From Thioclava atlantica (lineage in GTDB: Bacteria > Pseudomonadota > Alphaproteobacteria > Rhodobacterales > Rhodobacteraceae), in NCBI RefSeq assembly GCF_000737065.1, contig NZ_AQRC01000007.1, positions 124,001 through 188,000 of the forward strand: a stretch of DNA of 64,000 nt. The letters run 5' to 3'. The position numbers and the translations under genes are program-made. Positions 44,855-54,867 of this stretch are shown piece by piece (the stretch's first letter is position 1; every line of letters begins with the position of its first letter). The notes under the pieces were generated by a model. The model made no database searches, was not told the DNA's origin, and saw only the letters and a program-made list of their open reading frames with translations.

Positions 44855-45976
44855 GTGACCCGGCTGGACAGATATATCTTGTCCAAACTCATGACACTGT
44901 TCGGGTTTTTCGCGCTCGTTCTGGTGTCTGTCTATTGGGTGAACCGGGCTGTCCTGATGTTCGACAGCCTGATTTCTGATGGCCAGACGGCGGCGGTGGT
45001 CCTCGAATTCACCGCCCTGACCCTGCCTTACGTGATCCGGATCGTGCTGCCCGTCGCGGCCTTCGCGGCGACGATCTACGCCGTCAACCGCCTCGATCAG
45101 GACAGCGAGCTCGTGGTGATGCGCGCCACCGGCACCTCGAACTGGCGCCTTGCGCGGCCGGTGCTGGTCTTCGGTCTCATCGTGTCGGTGATGATGGCGG
45201 TGCTGGTGAATTTCCTCGTCCCCGCCGCCAAGGCGCGCCTGGCCGAGCGCCAGCAGGAAGTCGCGCAGAACATCACCGCGCAATTCCTCAGGGAGGGCAG
45301 CTTCCAGCACCCGACCGCCGGGGTCACGATCTATATCCGGCAGATCTCGGATCTGGGCGAATTGAGCGATGTCCTGCTTGCCGATAACCGCTCTCCCACC
45401 ACGCAAACGACCTATACCGCCGACAAGGCGCTGATCGTGCGCACGGAAACCGGGCCGAAGCTCATCATGTTCAACGGCATGGCCCAATCGCTGCGCAAGA
45501 CGACGGGCCGGCTCTCGATCACGCGGTTCGCCAATTTCACCTACGATGTCGGGAGCCTGCTGCACACGACGTCGATACGCCCGCCGGGCCTTGACGAGAC
45601 GATGACGCCGGCGCTTGTCGCCGCACGCGCGGCCCTGCCTGAAAGCGGCGAGCCGCGGGCGCGTCTCACGCATGAGCTCGCCAGCCGGATCGCGCTGCCC
45701 CTGCTCGCGCCCACCGCGGCGCTGATCGGCTTCGCGGCGCTGATGATCGGCACCTTCTCACGCTTCGGGATGTGGCGGCAGATGACGCTCGCGATCGGCG
45801 GGCTGGTATTTGTCCAGTTCCTCCAGAACGCCGCCGAAACCAGTTCGCGCGCGGATCCTGCGCTCTGGCCGCTGCTCTTCATCCCGGCCGTGGGCGGCGG
45901 GTTGATCGCGCTCGTGATGTTGTGGGTCTCGGGGCGGCCACGCCGCATCCGGGCGGTGCGGGAGGAGACGGCATGA
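44855..45976 (+). CDS. lptF: LPS export ABC transporter permease LptF
   Basis: 373 aa from GTG at 44855, behind CGGAGGGA. LptF/LptG topology: membrane helices at about 14-32, 55-75 and 100-120, a periplasmic beta-jellyroll region, then three C-terminal helices. LDRYILSKLMTLFGFFALVL and the Q/R-D-SELVVMRATGTS coupling region are recognisable. With LptG and LptB2 it extracts LPS from the inner membrane. Overlaps lptG by 4 nt. Confidence 0.95.
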   Translation: MTRLDRYILSKLMTLFGFFALVLVSVYWVNRAVLMFDSLISDGQTAAVVLEFTALTLPYVIRIVLPVAAFAATIYAVNRLDQDSELVVMRATGTSNWRLARPVLVFGLIVSVMMAVLVNFLVPAAKARLAERQQEVAQNITAQFLREGSFQHPTAGVTIYIRQISDLGELSDVLLADNRSPTTQTTYTADKALIVRTETGPKLIMFNGMAQSLRKTTGRLSITRFANFTYDVGSLLHTTSIRPPGLDETMTPALVAARAALPESGEPRARLTHELASRIALPLLAPTAALIGFAALMIGTFSRFGMWRQMTLAIGGLVFVQFLQNAAETSSRADPALWPLLFIPAVGGGLIALVMLWVSGRPRRIRAVREETA

Positions 45977-47091
45977 CCCTCGCGCTCTATCTCTCGTGGC
46001 GCTTCGCGAAATCCTTCCTCATCGTCGCGGCCAGTTTCTGGGGCATCCTGTTCCTGATCGATATCGTCGAGGAGATCCGTCATTTCGCGGGCGACGGCCT
46101 TTCGCTTGCGCAGATCGGGGTGCTGGCCGCGCTCAAGATCCCCGAGACGCTCTATCACATCCTTCCCCTGATCGTGATGCTCTCCGCGGTCGCCCTCTTC
46201 ATCGCGCTCGCACGTTCCTCCGAACTGGTGGTGATCCGCGCGGCGGGCCGTTCGGCGCTGCGGATGCTCGTCGCGCCGATGGGGGTCGCCCTGATCCTCG
46301 GGCTTCTGGCGCTGCTCATCGGCAACCCGCTCGTCTCGGCCACCTCGAAACGCTATGACGCGCTGCTCGATCACTACAAGCTCGATGGCGGCTCCACGGT
46401 CTCGATCGGGCGCGAGGGCGTCTGGATGCGCCAGAGCGCGGGCGTCGGCGCGAACGGCCAGGCGCAGGCGCAGGCGGTGATCCATGCCGCCCGGGCCAAT
46501 TCGGATGCGACCACGCTTTACGACGTAACCTTCCTGATCTTCGATCCCGAGCGCGGCCCGGTGCGCCGGATCAATGCGAGCACCGCGCAGCTCGCGCCCG
46601 GTGAATGGCGGCTGAGCGGGGTCAAGGACTGGCCGCTCGGAAGTTCGACCAATCCCGAGCGCGACGCGAAGACCGAGGCGAAGCTCACCCTGCCCTCGGA
46701 CCTCACCGAAGCACGCATCCGCGACAGTTTCGGCAAGCCCTCCGCGGTGCCGATCTGGCAATTGCCGAGCTTCATCGCCTCGCTCGAAGGCGCCGGGTTC
46801 TCGGCGCGCCGCCACCTCGTCTGGTTCCATATGGAACTCGCCCTGCCCGTGATGCTGATCGCGATGGTGCTGATCGCGGCGAGCTTCACGATGGACCCCG
46901 CCCGCTCCGGCGGAACCGGGCTGAAAGTCCTGCTTGCGCTCGGCGCCGGGCTGGGGCTGTTCTTCCTGCGCAATATCGCGCAAGTTCTGGGCGACAACGG
47001 AGAGATTCCCGTCCTGCTCGCGGCCTGGGCGCCGCCGGTCATCGGGCTCTTGCTGCCGCTTGCGCGGCTCTTGCACCGGGAGGACGGATGA
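45973..47091 (+). CDS. lptG: LPS export ABC transporter permease LptG
   Basis: 372 aa with the same helix layout as LptF; YLSWRFAKSFLIVAASFWGI at the N-terminus and ARSSELVVIRAAGRSA as the coupling segment. The jellyroll domain contains GVWMRQ, conserved in LptG. Start at 45973 in an ATGA overlap with lptF; its stop overlaps the lptD start. Confidence 0.95.
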   Translation: MTLALYLSWRFAKSFLIVAASFWGILFLIDIVEEIRHFAGDGLSLAQIGVLAALKIPETLYHILPLIVMLSAVALFIALARSSELVVIRAAGRSALRMLVAPMGVALILGLLALLIGNPLVSATSKRYDALLDHYKLDGGSTVSIGREGVWMRQSAGVGANGQAQAQAVIHAARANSDATTLYDVTFLIFDPERGPVRRINASTAQLAPGEWRLSGVKDWPLGSSTNPERDAKTEAKLTLPSDLTEARIRDSFGKPSAVPIWQLPSFIASLEGAGFSARRHLVWFHMELALPVMLIAMVLIAASFTMDPARSGGTGLKVLLALGAGLGLFFLRNIAQVLGDNGEIPVLLAAWAPPVIGLLLPLARLLHREDG

Positions 47092-49331
47092 TGCGGTCGC
47101 GGCTTCGCTCTGGCGCTTGGACGGGACGGGCAAGCGCGCTCGCGCTGGCTTGCGCGCTCGGGCTTGCGGGCGCCGGCAACCTGCCCGCGCAGGTGACGAC
47201 CGATCCCGCCGCCCCCAGCCCCTCGCCGGAGGCCGGCGCGACCCCGTCCTCGGAGGCGATGGCGACGCTGCTCGCCGACCGCGTCTCGATCGAGCGCGAC
47301 AACCGGCTGGTGGCCGAGGGCAATATCGAGATCTACTACCATTCGCGCCGGCTCACCGCCACGCGGGTGATCTATGACCGCAAGACGGACAAGCTTACGC
47401 TCGAAGGACCGATCAGGCTCGAGGAGCCGGGGCGCACCAATGTCGTGATCCTGGCCTCGCAGGCCGAACTCTCCTCCGATCTGCGCAACGGGATCCTGCT
47501 GAGCGCGCGGATGGTGATGGCGCGCGAATTGCAGCTCGCCGCGGCCCGGATCGAGCGTCGCGACGGCCGATTCACCGTGCTCGACAAGGTCGTGGCCTCG
47601 TCCTGCGAGGTCTGCCGCACCGACCCGACACCGCTCTGGGAGATCCGCGCCCGGCAGGTCGTGCACGATGCCGAGACCCGCCAGATCGTCTTCAGCGACG
47701 CGCAGTTCCGCGCCATGGGCGTGCCGATTGCCTATCTCCCGCGGCTTCGGATGCCCGCGCCGGGGGTCACCCGGATGTCGGGCTTCCTGCGGCCGTCCTT
47801 CCGCACCACATCCGGCCTCGGCCCAGGGATCAAGATCCCGTATTTCTTCGCGCTCGGCCCGAGCCGCGACCTCACCGTCACGCCCTATATCGCCGCGTCG
47901 CGCACCCGGACGCTCGAGGCGCGCTACCGACAGGCCTTCGACTGGGGCAAGATGGAGTGGTCGGGGGCGCTCAGCCGCGACGACATCATCGCGAACAAGA
48001 CCCGCGGCTATCTCTTCGGCGAACTCGAGGCCCGGCTGCCCGATGCGTTCAAGCTCACCGCTCAGCTGCGCATGGTGAGTGACGATTCCTACCTGCTCAA
48101 TTACGGGGTCTCGGGCGAGGACCGCCTCTGGTCGGGGGTGAATGTCGAACGGGTCCGGCGCAACGAGCTGATCTGGACACGGGTCGGGAACACCCATTCG
48201 ATCCGTCCCGACGAGAGCAACACCACCCAGCCGATGCTGTCGGGGATGGGCGAATGGGTGCGCAGCTTCCGCCCGAACGTGCTCGGCGGCGAGGCCAGCA
48301 TCCGGTATTCGATGCTCGCCACACGGCGCGCCTCGACTTCGACGCTCGACGGCGATGGCGACGGGGTGCCTGACGGGCGCGACATGGTGCGCGGCTCGCT
48401 CAGCGCCGACTGGCGGCGCAACTGGCTTCTGAGCGCGGGCATCCTAGGCTCGATCGAGGCCAGGTTCGCCGCTGACGTCATCGAGACCCAGCAGGATCCG
48501 TCCTATTCGAAGACCGTGCTGCGCGGCCAGCCGACGCTTGCGACCGAACTGCGCTGGCCCTGGGTCAAGACGAGCGGGCGCGCGGCTTACGTCATCGAAC
48601 CGGTGGCGCAGATCGTCTGGGCGCCCGATCGGCTCTCGCGTTCACCCAACGAGGACAGCCAGCTGCCCGAATTCGACGAGGGCAACCTCTTCTCGCTCTC
48701 CCGCTATCCCGGCGAGGATGCGCGCGAGACCGGACTGCGCGCCAATCTCGGTCTCAGCTTCACGCGCTACGACAATTCGGGCTGGTCGCTGGGCGTCGCG
48801 GCAGGCCGGATCTTCCGCCAGCGCGACCTGAACCAGTTCACGCCGGGCACCGGGCTCTCGGGGCTGCGCTCCGACTGGCTCCTCTCGACCCATGTCGCCA
48901 CCGTGCGGGGGCTCACGCTGTCGAACCGGGCGCTTTTCGATGACGGTTTCTCGATCTCGCGCGACGAATTGCGGCTGTCGTGGTCGGGCAAGCGCTACGA
49001 TGTCTCCACGGGCTATCTCTGGCTCGAGGCGAATCCCGCCGAGATGCGCGACACCGATATGTCCGAGCTTCTGCTCGACACGGGCTGGACCCTGGGGAAC
49101 GGCTGGTCGGGCACGTTCAGCTCGCGCTACGACTTCACCGCCCAACGCGCGGCGCGCGCGGAGATCGGACTGCGCTACACCAACGAATGCGTGGCGGTTG
49201 ATCTTTCCCTCTCGCGCCGCTTCACTTCCTCCACTAGTGTAACGCCCGAGACGAATTTCGGATTTTCGGTCCAGCTTGTCGGGTTCGGCGCCGGCGGAGG
49301 CGAACCCGTCCGCCGGATGTGCGGAAGCTGA
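47088..49331 (+). CDS. lptD: LPS assembly outer-membrane protein LptD
   Basis: 747 aa. Signal peptide, an OstA/LptA-like beta-jellyroll (about residues 60-200; ADRVSIERDNRLVAEGNIEI), then a beta-barrel of about 530 residues. Four cysteines remain in the mature protein: Cys173 and Cys176 in SCEVC, Cys701, and Cys745 three residues from the end. They may form the inter-domain disulfides required in E. coli LptD, although the arrangement differs. Start is ATG 47088 (overlapping the lptG stop) or 47091. Its chaperone surA is encoded next. Confidence 0.94.
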   Translation: MMRSRLRSGAWTGRASALALACALGLAGAGNLPAQVTTDPAAPSPSPEAGATPSSEAMATLLADRVSIERDNRLVAEGNIEIYYHSRRLTATRVIYDRKTDKLTLEGPIRLEEPGRTNVVILASQAELSSDLRNGILLSARMVMARELQLAAARIERRDGRFTVLDKVVASSCEVCRTDPTPLWEIRARQVVHDAETRQIVFSDAQFRAMGVPIAYLPRLRMPAPGVTRMSGFLRPSFRTTSGLGPGIKIPYFFALGPSRDLTVTPYIAASRTRTLEARYRQAFDWGKMEWSGALSRDDIIANKTRGYLFGELEARLPDAFKLTAQLRMVSDDSYLLNYGVSGEDRLWSGVNVERVRRNELIWTRVGNTHSIRPDESNTTQPMLSGMGEWVRSFRPNVLGGEASIRYSMLATRRASTSTLDGDGDGVPDGRDMVRGSLSADWRRNWLLSAGILGSIEARFAADVIETQQDPSYSKTVLRGQPTLATELRWPWVKTSGRAAYVIEPVAQIVWAPDRLSRSPNEDSQLPEFDEGNLFSLSRYPGEDARETGLRANLGLSFTRYDNSGWSLGVAAGRIFRQRDLNQFTPGTGLSGLRSDWLLSTHVATVRGLTLSNRALFDDGFSISRDELRLSWSGKRYDVSTGYLWLEANPAEMRDTDMSELLLDTGWTLGNGWSGTFSSRYDFTAQRAARAEIGLRYTNECVAVDLSLSRRFTSSTSVTPETNFGFSVQLVGFGAGGGEPVRRMCGS

Positions 49332-49396
49332 GACGGAACCGGAAACCAGAGGCCCGGCAGGCCGTGAATGAACGAGACGAAACGGACAGGCACGCG

Positions 49397-50629
49397 ATGA
49401 CGATGATGACCCGACTGCTCACCCTTCTGGCCTTGGTGCTGACCTTGCCTTTCGCCCCGCGCCCCGCGCTCGCGCAGGCAGGCGGCAGCTTCGCCCCGGT
49501 CGTCACGGTCAACGGCATGGGCGTCACCGATTACGAGATCAGCCAGCGCCAGCGCTTCATGGAGCTGCTCAATTCCGCCGGCACCACCCGCAAGGATGCG
49601 GAGGAGGCTCTGATCCAGGACCGCCTGCGGATCTGGGCCGGCAAGCAGATCGGGCTCCAGATCGACGATCAGGGCGTCCAGAAGGGCATGGAGGAATTCG
49701 CCGGTCGCGCCAATATGAGCGCCGAGGAGTTCACCAAGGCACTCACCCAGAACGGCGTCGACCCGAACACATTCCGCGATTTCGTCAAGGCCGGGGTGGT
49801 CTGGCGCGAAGTGGTGCGCGCCCGCTTCGGCCCCCGGGTCAACATCTCGAAAGCCGATATCGACCGCGCGATGCGGCCGGAATCGCAGACCGGGAAGGGC
49901 GTGCGCGTGCTGATCTCCGAGGCGATCATCCCTGCCCCGCCCGGACGCGAGGGCGAGGCGATGGCGGCCGCGCGACAGCTTTCGGCCGCGCGTGGTGAAG
50001 GCGCCTTCGCAGCCCTCGCCCGTCAGTATTCCGCCACCCCGTCCGCCGGGCGCGGCGGCCGGCTGGACTGGATGCCGATCGAGAAACTCCCGCCGCAACT
50101 GCGTGGCCAGATCCTCGGGCTCAAGCCCGGTACGGCGACCCAGCCGATCTCGCTCAAGGGGGCCGTCGCGGTCTTCATGCTGCGCGCGATCGGCGATGGC
50201 GCGCCCAGCTCGGGCCCGACCGATCTCAGCTACATGACCTTCGCGCTCGGCCAGAGCGGCAGCGAGCAGGCCCGGCGTCTTGCGGCGCGCGTCGCGCGTG
50301 ACGTGCGCAGCTGCAACCAGCTCTACACCGTCGCGAAGGGGATGCCCGCCTCCGCGCTCGTCTCCCATGAGCAGGTCGCGCAGTCGCAAATCCCCGCGGT
50401 GGACGGCCTCGCGCTCGCCCATCTCGATCCGGGCGAGAGCGAAGTGATGCCGCGCGGCGGGCAGGACGTTCTGGTGATGCTTTGCGACCGTCAGGTCGCG
50501 AGCGGGCCCGATTCCACCCCTCCGGGGCGCGATCAGGTGCGCGCGGCGCTCGAGAACAAGGCGCTCGAAGGCTTCGCGAAGGGCTATCTCGCCGATCTCG
50601 AGGCCGAAGCGGTGATCGTGCGGAAATGA
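49397..50629 (+). CDS. surA: Periplasmic chaperone/peptidyl-prolyl isomerase SurA
   Basis: 410 aa. Signal peptide MTMMTRLLTLLALVLTLPFA...ALAQA, N-terminal SurA domain (VVTVNGMGVTDYEISQRQRF) and a single parvulin domain (about 175-275), where E. coli SurA has two. Delivers outer-membrane proteins, notably LptD, to the BAM machinery. Start ATG at 49397; other ATGs at 49403 and 49406. Overlaps pdxA by 4 nt. Confidence 0.9.
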   Translation: MTMMTRLLTLLALVLTLPFAPRPALAQAGGSFAPVVTVNGMGVTDYEISQRQRFMELLNSAGTTRKDAEEALIQDRLRIWAGKQIGLQIDDQGVQKGMEEFAGRANMSAEEFTKALTQNGVDPNTFRDFVKAGVVWREVVRARFGPRVNISKADIDRAMRPESQTGKGVRVLISEAIIPAPPGREGEAMAAARQLSAARGEGAFAALARQYSATPSAGRGGRLDWMPIEKLPPQLRGQILGLKPGTATQPISLKGAVAVFMLRAIGDGAPSSGPTDLSYMTFALGQSGSEQARRLAARVARDVRSCNQLYTVAKGMPASALVSHEQVAQSQIPAVDGLALAHLDPGESEVMPRGGQDVLVMLCDRQVASGPDSTPPGRDQVRAALENKALEGFAKGYLADLEAEAVIVRK

Positions 50630-51636
50630 ACTCGCCTGCGCCCAAGCCTCTCACCGAGCGCCCGGTCATCCTGAGCTGCGGCGATCCCTCGGGCATCGGG
50701 CCCGAGCTCGCGGTGCGCGCCTGGGAGCATTTCGGCGCGCGCCTGCCCTTCGTCTGGATCGGCGACCCCGCGCATCTGCCGCGCGGCAGCAAGATCCGCG
50801 AGATCGACCGCGCCTCGGACGCGCTGCGCCACGCGGATGCGGGACTGCCGGTGATGGCCCATCCCTTTCCCGCCGCGGCCACGCCCGGCGCGCCCGATCC
50901 AGCCAATGCCAAGGCGGTGATCGACGTGATCGCGAAAGGTGTCGATCTGGTGATGCGCGGCGAAGGCTCGGCGCTCGCCACCGCACCGATCAACAAGAAA
51001 GCGCTCAAGGACGGGGCCGGTTTCGCCTTTCCCGGCCATACCGAGTTTCTCGCCCATCTCGCGGGCGTCGAACGGGTGGTGATGATGCTCGCCTCCTCGC
51101 GCAGCGATCCGCCGCTGCGGGTGGTGCCGGCCACGATCCATATCGCTCTGCGCGACGTGCCCGAGGCCTTCACGCCGCAGCTGTTGTGCGACACCGTGCG
51201 GATCACCGCCGAGGGGCTGCGGCGCGATTTCGGCTTCGAGACGCCGCGCATCGCCGTGGCGGGTCTCAATCCCCATGCGGGGGAAGGTGGCGCGATGGGC
51301 GCGGAAGAGACCGACTGGATCGCCGACACGGTGGCCGGTCTGCGCGCCGAAGGCTACGCGCTCGCGGGCCCCCTGCCCGCCGATACGCTTTTCCATGCGC
51401 GCGCGCGTGCCGGCTATGATGCGGCGATCTGCGCCTATCACGACCAGGCGCTGATCCCGATCAAGACCCTCGATTTCGATGGCGGGGTGAATGTCACGCT
51501 GGGCCTGCCTTTCGTGCGCACCTCGCCCGATCACGGCACCGCCTACGACATCGCGGGACAGGGCCGCGCCAATCCCGCCTCCCTGATTGCCGCGCTCGAG
51601 ATGGCCGCCCGCATGGGCGCCGCGCGCGGAGCGTGA
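50626..51636 (+). CDS. pdxA: 4-hydroxythreonine-4-phosphate dehydrogenase
   Basis: 336 aa. Vitamin B6 synthesis: oxidises 4-phosphohydroxy-L-threonine. GDPSGIGPEL at the N-terminus, ATAPINKKAL, FPGHTEFLA, GLNPHAGEGG and RTSPDHGTAYDIAG are the conserved blocks that hold the metal histidines and phosphate site. ATGA overlap with surA; an inverted repeat separates it from rsmA. Confidence 0.96.
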   Translation: MNSPAPKPLTERPVILSCGDPSGIGPELAVRAWEHFGARLPFVWIGDPAHLPRGSKIREIDRASDALRHADAGLPVMAHPFPAAATPGAPDPANAKAVIDVIAKGVDLVMRGEGSALATAPINKKALKDGAGFAFPGHTEFLAHLAGVERVVMMLASSRSDPPLRVVPATIHIALRDVPEAFTPQLLCDTVRITAEGLRRDFGFETPRIAVAGLNPHAGEGGAMGAEETDWIADTVAGLRAEGYALAGPLPADTLFHARARAGYDAAICAYHDQALIPIKTLDFDGGVNVTLGLPFVRTSPDHGTAYDIAGQGRANPASLIAALEMAARMGAARGA

Positions 51637-51646
51637 GCCCATGCAT

Positions 51647-51731
51647 CTTCACCTAGACCCAAATACCCCCGCCGGAGGCTCCCGATCGTGCCGATATCCG
51701 CTCCGCGGGGGGTATTTTCCACCAGGTGAAG
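51647..51731. repeat. Imperfect inverted repeat between pdxA and rsmA
   Basis: Left arm 51647-51678 starts CTTCACCT and includes AAATACCCCC; right arm 51700-51731 reads GGGGGGTATTTT and ends AGGTGAAG, its approximate inverse. Similar plan to the CCCGGGATATT repeats but with TACCCCC in place of ATCCCGGG. A transcript would fold a roughly 30-bp hairpin just before the rsmA ribosome-binding site. Confidence 0.65.
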
Positions 51732-51741
51732 CAGGAGCCGA

Positions 51742-52590
51742 ATGATGGCCACGATCGACGGATTGCCGCCGCTGCGCGAGGTTTTGCGCACTCATGATCT
51801 CGTGGCCAAGAAGAGCCTCGGGCAGAACTTTCTGCTCGATCTGAACCTGACGGCGAAAATCGCGCGCTCGGCGGGCGATCTGAGCGGGGCGGATGTGCTC
51901 GAGATCGGGCCCGGCCCCGGCGGGCTCACGCGCGGGCTTCTGGCCGAGGGCGCGCGCAAGGTTCTCGCGATCGAGAAGGACAGCCGCTGCCTGCCCGCGC
52001 TGGCCGAGATCGCGGCGGCCTATCCGGGCCGGCTCGAGGTGATCAATGGCGACGCGCTCGAGGTCGACCCGCTCGCGCATCTCACGCCGCCGATCAAGGT
52101 GGCCGCGAACCTGCCCTATAACGTGGGCACCGAGCTTCTGGTGCGCTGGCTCACGCCCAAGGACTGGCCGCCCTTCTGGGACAGCCTGACGCTGATGTTC
52201 CAGCGCGAGGTGGCCGAGCGGATCGTGGCCCAGCCCGGGTCCAAGCATTACGGCCGCCTCGCCATCCTCGCGCAGTGGCGCGCGGAGGCGAAGATCGTGA
52301 TGAGCCTGCCGCCCGAGGCCTTCACCCCCGCCCCGAAGGTCCATTCGGCGGTGGTGCATCTGCGCGCCCTGCCCGAGCCCCGCTACCCGGCCAAGGCCGC
52401 GACGCTCAGCCGCATCGTCGCGGCCGGGTTCAACCAGCGCCGCAAGATGCTGCGGGCCTCGCTCAAGGGTGTCGCGCCCGATATCGAGGCCAAGTTGGAC
52501 GCCGCGGGCATCGCGCCGACGGAGCGGGCCGAGCGGGTCACGCTCGAGCAATTCTGCCGCCTCGCGCGGATCGTCGACGGGCAGGAATGA
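51742..52590 (+). CDS. rsmA: 16S rRNA dimethyladenosine transferase
   Basis: 282 aa (KsgA). Dimethylates A1518 and A1519 of 16S rRNA late in 30S assembly. [11 protein letters not shown] at the N-terminus, SAM motif [14 protein letters not shown], catalytic NLPYNV and [12 protein letters not shown]. Start ATG 51742 (an ATG directly follows). AGCAGGAG ribosome-binding site; overlaps the GNAT gene by 4 nt. Confidence 0.97.
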   Translation: MMATIDGLPPLREVLRTHDLVAKKSLGQNFLLDLNLTAKIARSAGDLSGADVLEIGPGPGGLTRGLLAEGARKVLAIEKDSRCLPALAEIAAAYPGRLEVINGDALEVDPLAHLTPPIKVAANLPYNVGTELLVRWLTPKDWPPFWDSLTLMFQREVAERIVAQPGSKHYGRLAILAQWRAEAKIVMSLPPEAFTPAPKVHSAVVHLRALPEPRYPAKAATLSRIVAAGFNQRRKMLRASLKGVAPDIEAKLDAAGIAPTERAERVTLEQFCRLARIVDGQE

Positions 52591-53039
52591 GCGCGACGAT
52601 CCGTCCGGCCCGCCGCGGCGACCTGTCTGCCGTGCAGGCGCTGGTCGAGGCGGGTTTTGCCCGCTACGTCGCCGAGATCGGGCGGCGCCCCGCGCCGATG
52701 GATCACGATTATGCCGCCGCCTTGTCGGCGGGTCACCTATATGTGGCCGAGGCCGATGGAAAGATCGCCGCGGTGATGGTCACGCGCGATCTCGGATCTT
52801 TCTGGGAGATCGACGTGCTCGCGGTCGATCCCGCGCGTCAGGCCCAGGGGCTCGGCGGCCAGCTTCTTGCCTTCGCCGAGACGCGCGCGCGGGAGCGATC
52901 TGCCGAGGCTTTGCAGCTCCATACCAATGCGGCGATGCGCGCGGCGCAGGCTTTCTACCGGCAGCACGGCTTCGTTACGGTCGAGCGGCGCTGGCACAAG
53001 GGCTATGACCGCATCTTCTTGCGAAAACGGCTGGCCTGA
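52587..53039 (+). CDS. GNAT-family N-acetyltransferase
   Basis: 150 aa. Acetyl-CoA-binding motif [16 protein letters not shown] (Q/RxxGxG/A), then [16 protein letters not shown] motif B. Substrate unknown. Last gene of the lptF-to-rsmA run; the ATG overlaps the rsmA stop. Confidence 0.9.
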   Translation: MSATIRPARRGDLSAVQALVEAGFARYVAEIGRRPAPMDHDYAAALSAGHLYVAEADGKIAAVMVTRDLGSFWEIDVLAVDPARQAQGLGGQLLAFAETRARERSAEALQLHTNAAMRAAQAFYRQHGFVTVERRWHKGYDRIFLRKRLA

Positions 53040-53044
53040 CGCAA

Positions 53045-53076
53045 AGCGCCTGCCGGGCGGAACCGCGGCAGGCGCT
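53045..53076. terminator. Hairpin between GNAT gene and DUF4167 gene
   Basis: AGCGCCTGCC / GGCAGGCGCT, 10-bp stem with a 12-base loop, in the 60 bp between convergent stops. No T run; possible bidirectional 3' structure. Confidence 0.5.
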
Positions 53077-53099
53077 CGATCTGCGGGATGCGGAAAGGC

Positions 53100-53750
53100 T
53101 TATTCGGAAGGGGTCTCCGCCGCCGGCTCGGCCGGGGTCTCATCGCCCTTCTTGGCCGCCTTCGGTGCCCGGGGCTTGCGCGGAGCGCGCGCCCGCTTGG
53201 GCTTTTCGGCCTTCTCTTCCTTGGGCGCCGCATCGGATTGCGACCGGCTCTCGGGTGTGTCGACGAGGCTCGAGCCGTCGCCCTCATCGCCAACCGGCGG
53301 CATGGGGGGCATCATCGAGCTGCTTTCCTCGGTCTTGCCGCCATCCTGCGACCGGTCCTGGGAGCGATCCTGCGAACGGTCGTCGCCGCCGCGCTGGCCG
53401 TCCTGGCCCTGCCCGCCCTGACCGCCGCCACTGCCCTGTCCGGGGTTCTGGCCTTGCTGGCTTTGTTCGCGCTGACGGCTGCGGGCTTCCTGCTCGCGCG
53501 CCTGTTCACGCTGCGCCTCGCCCAGCAGGCGCGTGTAATGCTCGGCATGCTGGAGGAAGTTCTGCTCGGCCACACGGTCGTTGGAGAGCTGCGCGTCGCG
53601 AGCGAGCGCAAGATACTTGTCGATGATTTGCTGCGGCGTACCACGCACTTTGCCTTCGGGACCGGAGCTGTCAAAGACCCGGTTGACGATGTTGCCCATC
53701 GACCGTTGACGGTTCGACTTATTGCGCGAACGGGATTTCGAAGATCTCAT
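53100..53750 (-). CDS. DUF4167 protein, low-complexity charged tail
   Basis: 216 aa from the ATG at 53750. The N-terminal 80 residues, MRSSKSRSRNKSN...RVFDSSGPEGKVRGTPQQIIDKYLALARDA...QHAEHYTRL, are the DUF4167 (PF13763) domain conserved in alphaproteobacteria. The rest is disordered: Gln/Gly-rich, a triple DRSQ repeat, Pro/Met patch, then Lys/Ala/Pro-rich. Basic N-terminus suggests nucleic-acid binding (inference). Function unknown. The 259 bp upstream hold only its presumed promoter region. Confidence 0.85.
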   Translation of the reverse strand: MRSSKSRSRNKSNRQRSMGNIVNRVFDSSGPEGKVRGTPQQIIDKYLALARDAQLSNDRVAEQNFLQHAEHYTRLLGEAQREQAREQEARSRQREQSQQGQNPGQGSGGGQGGQGQDGQRGGDDRSQDRSQDRSQDGGKTEESSSMMPPMPPVGDEGDGSSLVDTPESRSQSDAAPKEEKAEKPKRARAPRKPRAPKAAKKGDETPAEPAAETPSE

Positions 53751-54009
53751 GGCTTTCGTTTTTCTGGCCCGACATGGCGGGCTGCTTTGGATCTGGCCGA
53801 AAAGGACTGGCCTTGCGGGTGCGGATGTCCCCTGAGCAAACCTGCCCGGTCCGGTTCCATCACCCGCGCTGTGAAGCTGAGCCGTGCGGGGGATGTAGTC
53901 CGCCTCGCACAAGCTTGACTAAACATGTGCGGCAGAGGCTTTCAAGTCGGAAAATGCCGCAAATGCACGATTACCCGGATTTTCCACGATTTTTTGCGCG
54001 GTTTTGTGC

Positions 54010-54867
54010 TCAGAGAGCGCCGCACTCGGCGGGATCGCGGGGCTTGCGCGCCAGGATGACGCGGTCGCGCCCATCCAGGTCCTGACGGGTCTCGATCGCC
54101 TCGAACCCCTGGGCGGCGAGCAGCTCCGTGACGGCGGCAGCCTGGGTCGGCCCGATCTCGAGCACGATCCGCCCGCCCGCCATCAGCCGGGCGGGTGCCC
54201 CTTTCGCGATCGCGCGATAGGCGTCGAGCCCGTCTCCGCCGGGGGTCAGCGCGCCGTGCGGCTCCCAGTCGCGCACATCGGGCGAGAGCCCCTCCATCTC
54301 GGCCTCGGCGATATAGGGCGGGTTGGACACGATCAGGTCGAACCGCCCCGGCACCTCCGCGAACCAGTCGGAGCGGAGGAACTTCGCCCGATCCGCCACG
54401 CCGAGCGCTTGCGCATTTCCCCGTGCGACCTCGAGCGCGCCGGGCGAAAGATCGGTGCCCAGACCGGCCGCGAAGGGCATGGATTTGAGCAGCGAGATCA
54501 GGATGCAACCGGTGCCCGTTCCGAGATCGAGCGCATGAACGAAGGGATGTTCCAGCGCGGTCTCGACGAGGATCTCGGTTTCGGGGCGCGGATCGAGCGT
54601 GTCGCGGGTGACCCGGAAGGCATGGCCCCAGAACAGCCGCTTGCCGGTGATCTGCGCGACGGGCTGGCGCGCTTCGCGGGCGCTCAGCGCCGCCTCGAGC
54701 CGCGCATCGGCGCCCTCGGGCATCGGGTCGTGCAGCGCCAGGGTGAGCCGGTCGGGCGCGATCGCGAGCGCATGGGCCAGCAGCCGCCGCGCGTCGCCCG
54801 CGGCATTCTCGATCCCCGCCGCGCGCAAGCGGCGCGTCGCGGCCACCAGCGCGTCTTGCGCCCTCAC
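54010..54867 (-). CDS. prmC: Release factor glutamine methyltransferase
   Basis: 285 aa. Methylates the GGQ glutamine of RF1 and RF2. SAM motif [14 protein letters not shown] and catalytic NPPY in [15 protein letters not shown] start at 54867 overlapping the prfA stop by 4 nt, the usual prfA-prmC pair. Both substrates' genes are in the window. Confidence 0.96.
   Translation of the reverse strand: MRAQDALVAATRRLRAAGIENAAGDARRLLAHALAIAPDRLTLALHDPMPEGADARLEAALSAREARQPVAQITGKRLFWGHAFRVTRDTLDPRPETEILVETALEHPFVHALDLGTGTGCILISLLKSMPFAAGLGTDLSPGALEVARGNAQALGVADRAKFLRSDWFAEVPGRFDLIVSNPPYIAEAEMEGLSPDVRDWEPHGALTPGGDGLDAYRAIAKGAPARLMAGGRIVLEIGPTQAAAVTELLAAQGFEAIETRQDLDGRDRVILARKPRDPAECGAL

Noticed and set aside
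53320-53400. DRSQ-repeat coding region of the DUF4167 gene as a special repeat element
   Set aside because: Only three short in-frame units inside a disordered tail; ordinary low-complexity expansion.
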